Assembly: GCA_028689735.1 (NCBI GenBank) | Contig: JAQVCP010000016.1 | Coordinates: 1-59,904, forward strand | Direction of reading: 5' to 3' | Source of the DNA: Hespellia sp. | GTDB lineage: Bacteria > Bacillota > Clostridia > Lachnospirales > Lachnospiraceae | DNA: 59,904 nt | Shown: positions 54,401-59,904 of the stretch, piece after piece | How positions within the stretch are numbered: the stretch's first letter is position 1 | Layout of the letters: every line of letters starts with the position of its first letter | Position numbers and translations under genes: made by a program | The notes under the pieces: generated by a model | What the model was told of the DNA's origin: nothing | The model's database searches: none | What the model saw: only the letters and a program-made list of their open reading frames with translations

Positions 54401-57400
54401 CAAAATATCCAATTACTACAAGTGCGCATTCAAGTGGCGGAACGAATTATTACCTGATAAATAAAGAGTCGAGAGTGGTGACAAAGCGTTTCACTGATGC
54501 TGGGGAGAGTACTGAGGGCGAGCCGGATTCTTTCTATGTGAGAGAGATGACTATGAGTGGTCGGGACGTAATTAATCCCACTAATCTATATTATAGTCTA
54601 AGATCTTCAGATACTGACGAAACAAAGGATGGAACTAATACTTGGGGAAGAAACTCCACAAACCCCGGAACGTATACGTATACCTATGTATTTAACCGGA
54701 ATATTGATTTGGATAAGATTGAGTTGATGTGGGCGTGGGATGGTGGTCGTGAATTGACCTATTCTATCGACTATTCCAGCTATACAGATCCGACCAGTGA
54801 GCATGTAGACTGGAAGACCATTGCTTTCCGAGAGGATTCAGAGACAGACACAACAACCGTAGATGGGAAAAAGGTGATACAAATTGGATGCGGGACTGGC
54901 GTGAAGGCACATATGATTCGGATTGAGGTAACAAATTGTGTGAACACAAGTAATGCAAATGCAAATATTGCACTACGAAGAATGTGGCTGAACGGAAACA
55001 TTACAGTCGGAGACCAGACCTATTCATATGATGGGAAAACCGGAATGTACGCGCAGTTTAATGCAGGCGTAAACAGACAAGACACAGGATATGAGGATGC
55101 CGGTGCATTACAAAGAGCGTCAGTGTCAAACACGTCCAAGTATACAGGTCTTGCGTATGAAGAGGTTACATATGCGGCTGCAACGGAGCAGACAGATAAG
55201 GGAAAAGGAACTGGTGTTAATGTCGATGATTATGATGAGGTACCAGGAACCTTTAAGTTGAATATGGGGGAAAAAGAGAATCCGATTATAGTAGGATTGC
55301 CTGGATTTCCTATTGATCCGTTGTCTTATATGGGTACATCAGAAACGAGTGTGAAAACGGATACATCGCTGAAAGCGATGGGAGATACCTCGGACAATCT
55401 GAGATATCGGACGTTCCTTGCGGACAATGCATACTTTACAACAGATGCAGAGCTTAATGTTGTAGAATTGGACAAGCCGATTGTTAATGAGCCAGAAGAT
55501 GTAAAGAACGCATCCTACAAATTCTCATGGAATGAAGTACCGAAAGCTATTTATTACGATTATGAAGCGCAGTATCTGGATGCAGATGGAAAGGTGATTG
55601 CGACCAGAAAATATACGGTGTATGGCACCGATGTGACTTTATCCGTTTTATCAATAAACGGAACGGATGTGGCGAAGGTCGTGTTTAAAGTACGTGCCGG
55701 GACGGATACAAATGGAAGTGATGGAAATGTACATAAAGTCTGGTCAGCGTATTCGGATGAAAAGAGTTTGGATTTGACCACGAAACCAATTTTACCGACA
55801 CCGCTATATCATGCGGAGTTAATTGAAGATAACAGTACATTGAAATACCAGGTGATTTTAGATAATCAGGAAGAATATAAGGCATTTATAGAAGAACATA
55901 ATCTGCAAATGGCCTTAAAAGACATTACAATCGAAGTACTGGTTGGTTCGACAAACATAAGTTTTACTGTGCAAGACGGTGTGTCAAAGAGGTATTTCAA
56001 TGGAAATGGCAAGAGTAATATCATGTTCTATGCCGGTGCATCTGTCAAGAATAATCTGTGTACTTCGTCAGCCAGACCGGCTCGTGAATCACAGGCACCG
56101 AAAAACGAAGACTATCAGACAAATACCGAGATGGAGACAGTCAAGATGACTCCTGACAAGGAAAACGTAGGGTTCCGAGGCTCTACGGAAGATACACTCA
56201 GCTATCAAATGACGGTACAATACGCGAGGTTTATTCTATATATGCGTTCGGAATTTGTGGCAACAGATACTCAGCTTGGAGTTCCGGTTGTACTTTCAAC
56301 TTCTCAGGTAAGGGCTTCCGATACAACAGCAGGTGCAATCCCGGTATCATTAAGTTCACTTCCTGCAAATATATTGTCAGGGACGTATACGAATCTGATG
56401 CTGCGAAGCTATCCGGTTATGATGTCGAACAATATTGTGTACATGGGACATACAGTGAATATCAATGGTTTGGTGCAACCGGGAGCAATCGGTCTGACCA
56501 AAGAACAATTAAAGAAGCTATATGTTACGGACGATCATCAGGTCTCTTCCAGTGGAACGGATAAATTGATTGAAAAGGGTGCGGATGGCAAGGCAAAATT
56601 GGCAGATGGTTATGTCATTGAGCTTGCAGCAGATGGAACCTATACTTTGTATTACAATACATTACTGAAATTCAATAGTGGATATGAGTATCCGTCAGGG
56701 AATACAATGAAGAACCAGGTGTTCTATTACTGGCTGACAGAAAAGGATATCCCGAAAAAACAGCCTACCCCGATTATTCATTACAATGATACACAATTAG
56801 ATGGTAATGATGGCGATGCAAATGCAGACACACTGGTGATTACCTGGGATCAGAACAACAGTCACTATAAAGCAGAGGGAGCGACCTCGACTAATTATAA
56901 AATCGGTGCAATCTATGATTATGTTGTGACTGGCAAGACTGCAGATGGAACATCGGTGCAGTTAGATGCAGGAACCTATACAACCAGCGCGGATGCGCAG
57001 AACAAATTGACCTACGATACCAGAGAATGGAATTATACAACAATTGTAGTGTCGATTACTCGAAGGGGCGAGGAAAATTCCAATGGGTTCACCACAGTGC
57101 TGCCGGTTGGTGAGGAGAAAACGATTACAATGAAACTTCATTTCTCACAGATTACCAGACCGGACGTCTCACTGCATAAAGAAGAGGGAATCGTCCAGAA
57201 AAACACATTGGTATATGACGCAGTATGGGGAAATATCCCGGTGGAAGAAAGAAGCGTAGAAGAAGTGACACAACTCTCCGGATATGAGGTGGGTGTACGC
57301 CGCTCAGCGAATGACACTGGAGCAAGGCAGACCTTTAAGGATAGTCAATCCTATGCTGAGGCGAGGGATAAGGCGAACACCTTATACAGTGGCAAAGAAA

Positions 57401-59904
57401 ATGTGACGAAAACGGAAGGAACGAATCAGACAACTTATGTCTGGGCGGAATCCGGTTCCGGCTATACCGTAACAAAGACCATGGTCCTTTCTTACCAGGA
57501 GGATGCACAGAATAACAGCTATACTTTGGAAAAGAGTCTGACGGAGAGCTGGGTGTTTGCAGCAGCGCCGGAAGATATCACAACCAATACATCTATTTCC
57601 AGAATACTTGATCTAAATGACTACGAACGTGGCGAAGATATTGATATTTCAGTGAGAGCACTTGCTAATAAGAGTGAGGACAAAGAACAGGATAAGTCGT
57701 ACATTTATCGCGACAGTATTACCGGAGTTGTCCGTGAACTGACATTGCCAAGTCGTCTGGACGTACCGAATGTTGCAGAGCTGGTATCTGTTCCAGAATA
57801 CGCAGAGGACAAATCAGTAACCACACAAGAGTATGCTCAGGGACTGGAATTTAGCTTTAAACCAGAGACAGAAAGCGGCGTGCTTCAAGGTAAGTATGAA
57901 ATCGCAGCTGCAGTTTATGATAGTAAAGAGGATGACACGAAAGATAAAATAGCAAATTCAGGTGATGCCGTGGATGAAAGCGGAGAGACAGGATATTGGA
58001 ACAGTGGAGCAGTTGAGACCCTTCTTTCAAAGAGTACAGAGACAGCCATGAATGGCAATCTGATCCAGGCAACATATAATCTTGCACTGACGAATCAGGA
58101 CTATGCCGGAAAATGGTTAAAGATAGCGATGCGAAGCATTTCCGAGAGTAAAGTAAGTTCTACATGGTCAGATGAGGATGATACGACAGAGGCTACGGTC
58201 AATTACAAATGGATTCAGATTCCAAGAATTCAGGTTGATACACCACAGATTACGACAGGAAGTAAGACTCTTTACTATTTGGACGGAAAATGGAAAGGTA
58301 ATCCGAATTTGGATGGGCCGGAAACAGTCGATGATCTGGGAGTGACTCAGACAAGCTTGTCTTTTGATATGGTTGCACATGCAGACCAATACCAGATGGA
58401 ACTCATACGTTCTACAAAAGCAGACGCTGAAATGAACACTGAGAAAAATTTTGTGGTTCAATATGCCGATTGGATTTATATGGAAAAAACGCTTGATGGA
58501 GGCTACGACATATTCTATACTTCATCGGATCCAGGTTTTGATCCGACACCATACTGGGCAGATAAAGCAATACATCCGGAGTATCCGGATTGCGCGCAGA
58601 ATGCCAATGCGGTCTATCTTGGCAAAATTCAAAACGAGAATGACTTTATTCAGCTTCCATACCAGGAAGAAGCAAGAGAAACGGCGCTGGATTCTTCGCC
58701 GAAGGTAAATGTAGTGTCCTATATTCAGCGGAGCGCAGCAGGGTTTCGTCTTGTACTGCCGGATGCAGAAGTAGTTGGAGAGTATGTGGACAGCAATTTC
58801 TTATTTACTTCGCAGATGGCAGTCCGGGCAAATATTGCAGATGCAAATCTTCCGAGATACGCAGCATCAGAGATAAACAACTGGTATCGTAATAGCGAAG
58901 GCACAACAAATACACAGATCATCAGTGATTTTGAAACAGCAGAGGAACTAAATGGCCTGACATATGCGATTGATCCGTCTGAAAAGAAAGAGACTGCTTA
59001 TGAAATCAGTACAACATCATCCTATCGTCTGGTTTATGATATTAAGGTAATAGATGAGTATGGCAATGTAGTGTCTGACCGATACATCAGTTCTTATGGT
59101 AGTGGTGACACAAGCGTAGAAAATATAGCGTTATTACCGGATGATATTTATGCCCAGTATCAAGGAAAGACAATGCAAATCAGGGCAGCAGCAATTATAA
59201 AGGTCACTACAGATGCAGATGGAACAACACATGGGGCACTGAGCAAGTGGTCAGAGTGGATTACATTCGACGATCCGCTGCCAGAGCTTAGCATAAGTCA
59301 ACCGACCATTTCAGAACAAGCAAGTTCATTATCAGGCACAGATGCAGAAGGAACTACGAAGGTGGTGGCTGCCACAACATTTACCTGGAGTCAGCAGATC
59401 AAGGCGGCATCCTATATCCTTTTGATTGGAAATGATTCTTATGATACAGCGAATTATGTGGAGGGAGTTGTTCCTAAACTAAACAGTATGACAATCAATA
59501 CAACCATTACCGTAACTCCGACTCTGGAGATTACAAAAGCTGGAGATACCGCTACGTATTCGCTTACAGTTCCAGATGGTGCGGAGAACGTGAAGGTTCA
59601 GGCAGTTCCACGAAATGCCAATTACACAGCAGAAGAGGCAGTTATAATGGAGCAGCAACGATACAGCAATGGTGATGCAGAGAATAGCAACGCAGGAAAC
59701 AGCAGTGCAGGAAACAGCAGTGCAGAAAACGGCGATGCAGAAAACAGCAGTGCAGAAAACGGAGATGCAGAAAACAGCGATGCAGAAAACAGCAATGCAG
59801 TAAAAAGCAATGCAGAGAAGAGCAATGCAGAAAACGGCGATGCAGAAAACGGTAATGCAGAGAAGAGCAATGCAGAAAACAGCAACACAATAAAAACAAA
59901 GTAA
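48469..59904 (+). CDS. Giant prepilin-like protein with GLUG repeats (about 3,811 residues)
   Basis: The last gene of the pilus operon. A basic leader ends in the class III cleavage context KG/FTFVE (cleavage after residue 27, Glu5 kept) followed by LIVVITLLLILAGGLVFGIS, so PilD should process it. Residues about 600-1930 hold more than 30 GLUG-type repeats with cores such as YVGGIVGYN, YAGGIAGTN and NVGGFIGLN, which form beta-helix-like stalks in surface proteins. About 2030-2190 looks like a carbohydrate-binding-type beta domain (TYTYVFNRNIDLDKIELMWA, then IEVTNCVNTSNANANIALRR). Several Fn3-like stretches follow. The tail is 15 pentapeptide units (59668-59892). No LPXTG motif is seen. Starts at 48469 (AGGGA site) or 48499. 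Probably a pilus-tip adhesin. Confidence 0.85.
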   Translation: MTIRKCKWTSMKKNILKEQKRKQNNKGFTFVELIVVITLLLILAGGLVFGISKWVEWTQFKQQNEYARVLFTAAQNQLSEYSSSGQLEELQTNVEKSRTINSFLSTLKDSEGKKYDLNTVFPQSVSKSEPGRYQDEIYSIIGTADDYKAYQKGEASEELTAMYDMFVQYLYDTSILNATICVEFTADDGQVFAVLYSNKNSGFEYNSSNTNRRGIVDISDRQASYRKPRMTGYYGVDELYKATSSKTEKPVLSSVKLNNEDTLNLSFALSKVKSAAQNMTYEIDIYDKTSKNLELMITLDGTKIKNEQSRQAIPCEVTRYEYGSDGKKTGTTKMGTYHVLAWIDGTETIRVILDAADLDATSSLYYSIYKTLMKASTGSDNTLAGANISEMATFRNSYSFRRFGVNVEDIYCTIQGSGKDYKTTAKRQSNSENAYMGSFQAGTEKGKTTAIYTIKNARHLYNMRYLEDYTDAQRTEKEYEDLKTADSVTYQLASDVNWVSFTESALYRGGEKTQEQEFPSLKQLRKGMKLESVSTKTYKITNLRITEKANAASYVYGVDEKKVKIETGPTGLFVTNSGIIQKLIFDQVSISGTDSVGTVCGQNAGTLKNLEIANSNNESSVKGASYVGGITGRQSESEKSALYSTLTNRASVTGTKNVGGIIGYASSKEATEDIKIEYCNNYGRMSLSESVEADNPDAGYMGGIAGYLESVGNYKLSLSDCKSSPQYTEDEFKTILSSKDELSKKLKGTYVGGIVGYVDGAVVTNCNTRKEKSSANGYVFGYRYVGGIVGGSTNANLKLKGGENNVNEAFVLAYEYAGGIIGESDTTTTVSNWQNRGVVAAESKYAGGIAGTNRGRLLNCSSDVDNTSQARMIRDCAFLKGDYAGGIAGYNNGSMTNDASTPIVAYVTGHNFVGGIVGYNDVEAVVENYRVDGGYVNGSGSYVGGYAGCNRSIQLLEDSSIVSNPNEVNGAYCVGGIIGGNIIPTAEDFTTYFTADNFLGTLNATAIAGGFIGYNQVITETNTADVLAGIEANAAALNGCQSISEIPNAISSINLTSGTGTVMWIDGQEENVAQSRFEGITAGIYVAGVIGYNQEETGLYIKNVINNTPITATSAITNEEEQNRNDYNGEAFQYSYAGGIVGKVTPKITLDNCMNQGNGDVVTQGTYLGSLCEINEGTIQNCRVSSIGTSSRDYVGGITGLNKADATIATTSFSDRTITGRKYVGGIAAENFGTIESTQTFENSVVSGGSETGGITGYNGGTVVLSGTNAIRVSASGDNIGGAIGVNAGSLSVSGESDKAVITGNISGNQNVGGFIGLNQGGDVSRLQNETAVTSANGAVGGIIGADNSSPAAKISDCDNYGIVTATQSGNAGGILGENQGTIENCSDYAQVNAPNGISGGIAGVNYKDGLIASCSVKPTLALSFTGKEYVGGISGTNDGTIASSSVQNISIVNLASSRNSALGGITGTNSGTITACNVGTEQSNLILKSNAATASVGGVAGRNTGTIQGTSGDYAKVYASISFALTDMAYYGYLGGIAGTNDDGMIQYYEFNGEVEGTANNPQNSPEYNPNTNFETNGSTIYGYGGIAGVNGDSGEESSGTISDCKVNVAKITGLGDANNIANIGGVAGVNGLGSTISNITFGTEEKYKISNSSSNTTAQNARAAVYVGTDSNTSAYGHTGGVAGLNSGTITSIGTTGTSTSETGESSPTYSAEVDKMRVIIENNRGHVGGIIGYNRQTGSITEAATGNKWLVYAPNNAQDNGCGGLVGYQASENGASYCFNRATVVKLASGSNAVGGLIGRMEVSGDGNWLIAQCANYGSVYGSARVGGMVGVWKYYGGTVIGYKNFGEISEVGSEGAGGIVGMLYGVSETPANIVNCENHGTINSGIAGGIMGQDASNSNDVYLIIQNCVNTGLIKAGNKSAGILGALNRKSVSGSKIVACNNYGYGIGSTELCGIVSASAKNITVEKCFGLADTKYPITTSAHSSGGTNYYLINKESRVVTKRFTDAGESTEGEPDSFYVREMTMSGRDVINPTNLYYSLRSSDTDETKDGTNTWGRNSTNPGTYTYTYVFNRNIDLDKIELMWAWDGGRELTYSIDYSSYTDPTSEHVDWKTIAFREDSETDTTTVDGKKVIQIGCGTGVKAHMIRIEVTNCVNTSNANANIALRRMWLNGNITVGDQTYSYDGKTGMYAQFNAGVNRQDTGYEDAGALQRASVSNTSKYTGLAYEEVTYAAATEQTDKGKGTGVNVDDYDEVPGTFKLNMGEKENPIIVGLPGFPIDPLSYMGTSETSVKTDTSLKAMGDTSDNLRYRTFLADNAYFTTDAELNVVELDKPIVNEPEDVKNASYKFSWNEVPKAIYYDYEAQYLDADGKVIATRKYTVYGTDVTLSVLSINGTDVAKVVFKVRAGTDTNGSDGNVHKVWSAYSDEKSLDLTTKPILPTPLYHAELIEDNSTLKYQVILDNQEEYKAFIEEHNLQMALKDITIEVLVGSTNISFTVQDGVSKRYFNGNGKSNIMFYAGASVKNNLCTSSARPARESQAPKNEDYQTNTEMETVKMTPDKENVGFRGSTEDTLSYQMTVQYARFILYMRSEFVATDTQLGVPVVLSTSQVRASDTTAGAIPVSLSSLPANILSGTYTNLMLRSYPVMMSNNIVYMGHTVNINGLVQPGAIGLTKEQLKKLYVTDDHQVSSSGTDKLIEKGADGKAKLADGYVIELAADGTYTLYYNTLLKFNSGYEYPSGNTMKNQVFYYWLTEKDIPKKQPTPIIHYNDTQLDGNDGDANADTLVITWDQNNSHYKAEGATSTNYKIGAIYDYVVTGKTADGTSVQLDAGTYTTSADAQNKLTYDTREWNYTTIVVSITRRGEENSNGFTTVLPVGEEKTITMKLHFSQITRPDVSLHKEEGIVQKNTLVYDAVWGNIPVEERSVEEVTQLSGYEVGVRRSANDTGARQTFKDSQSYAEARDKANTLYSGKENVTKTEGTNQTTYVWAESGSGYTVTKTMVLSYQEDAQNNSYTLEKSLTESWVFAAAPEDITTNTSISRILDLNDYERGEDIDISVRALANKSEDKEQDKSYIYRDSITGVVRELTLPSRLDVPNVAELVSVPEYAEDKSVTTQEYAQGLEFSFKPETESGVLQGKYEIAAAVYDSKEDDTKDKIANSGDAVDESGETGYWNSGAVETLLSKSTETAMNGNLIQATYNLALTNQDYAGKWLKIAMRSISESKVSSTWSDEDDTTEATVNYKWIQIPRIQVDTPQITTGSKTLYYLDGKWKGNPNLDGPETVDDLGVTQTSLSFDMVAHADQYQMELIRSTKADAEMNTEKNFVVQYADWIYMEKTLDGGYDIFYTSSDPGFDPTPYWADKAIHPEYPDCAQNANAVYLGKIQNENDFIQLPYQEEARETALDSSPKVNVVSYIQRSAAGFRLVLPDAEVVGEYVDSNFLFTSQMAVRANIADANLPRYAASEINNWYRNSEGTTNTQIISDFETAEELNGLTYAIDPSEKKETAYEISTTSSYRLVYDIKVIDEYGNVVSDRYISSYGSGDTSVENIALLPDDIYAQYQGKTMQIRAAAIIKVTTDADGTTHGALSKWSEWITFDDPLPELSISQPTISEQASSLSGTDAEGTTKVVAATTFTWSQQIKAASYILLIGNDSYDTANYVEGVVPKLNSMTINTTITVTPTLEITKAGDTATYSLTVPDGAENVKVQAVPRNANYTAEEAVIMEQQRYSNGDAENSNAGNSSAGNSSAENGDAENSSAENGDAENSDAENSNAVKSNAEKSNAENGDAENGNAEKSNAENSNTIKTK
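59668..59892 (+). repeat. 15-bp tandem repeats encoding a pentapeptide tail
   Basis: Fifteen 15-base units encode N/K-S/G-x-A-E/G peptides (NGDAE, NSSAE, NSNAE, KSNAE) up to the last three residues before the stop. Such short coding repeats readily gain or lose units. Confidence 0.9.

Noticed and set aside
59622-59899. Minus-strand genes opposite the pentapeptide tail
   Set aside because: Leu/Phe/Ser repeats are the reverse reading of the 15-bp coding repeats.

Overview
The window looks like chromosome from a low-to-mid GC Firmicute, most likely a gut Lachnospiraceae (Dorea / Mediterraneibacter / Blautia-like). The reasons are strong AGGAGG-type ribosome binding sites, a glycine riboswitch before an AgcS symporter, a T-box before leuS, group II ECF vitamin and nucleoside transporters, a BirA-type operator before bioY, and an asnS-asnA pair. 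Family and species assignment is inference; no rRNA or tRNA gene was seen.

Layout. 1-3.3 kb: the end of a methyltransferase gene, hslO (Hsp33) and nadE in one direction. 3.5-8.7 kb: a small P-loop ATPase facing a riboswitch-controlled alanine/glycine symporter, then leuS behind a T-box leader. 8.68-9.91 kb: an 18-bp direct repeat of the leuS 3' end brackets an XRE regulator and an integrase-like remnant, so this is probably a decayed integrated element. 10.2-13.8 kb: malQ, an EcsC-family gene, a cyclase-family gene and an ion channel. 14.2-20 kb: an ECF sigma / membrane protein / ABC transporter operon, an orphan XRE gene, a DUF2975-XRE pair and an MFS exporter. 20.4-26.1 kb: a coherent nucleoside salvage operon with a Crp/Fnr regulator, uridine phosphorylase, ECF S, T, A and A' subunits, and phosphopentomutase. 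26.4-32.5 kb: cspA, then bioY, DUF1284, eamA, nfo and a zinc-ribbon membrane protein, the last five lying between two inverted copies of an unusual repeat element built from 74-bp tandem units. 32.6-35 kb: asnS-asnA on the minus strand.

35.2-59.9 kb is the most interesting part. It starts with an orphan prepilin gene flanked by 70-bp direct repeats, an Hpt protein, an NhaC antiporter, a LytTR regulator whose receiver lacks the phospho-acceptor Asp, and a small protein resembling a dead GHKL ATPase. A type IV pilus operon follows: major pilin, a small membrane protein, pilD, pilC, a pilM-pilN fusion, pilO, pilB and pilT. It ends in an 11.4-kb gene for a giant prepilin-like protein of about 3,811 residues, with more than 30 GLUG-type repeats, Fn3-like segments and a 15-unit pentapeptide tail. 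pilT carries an in-frame amber codon at a conserved Gln position, so retraction may be lost or controlled by readthrough.

The best candidate for an undescribed system is this pilus locus with its giant prepilin adhesin and apparently non-catalytic regulatory pair. The second candidate is the 74-bp repeat element.
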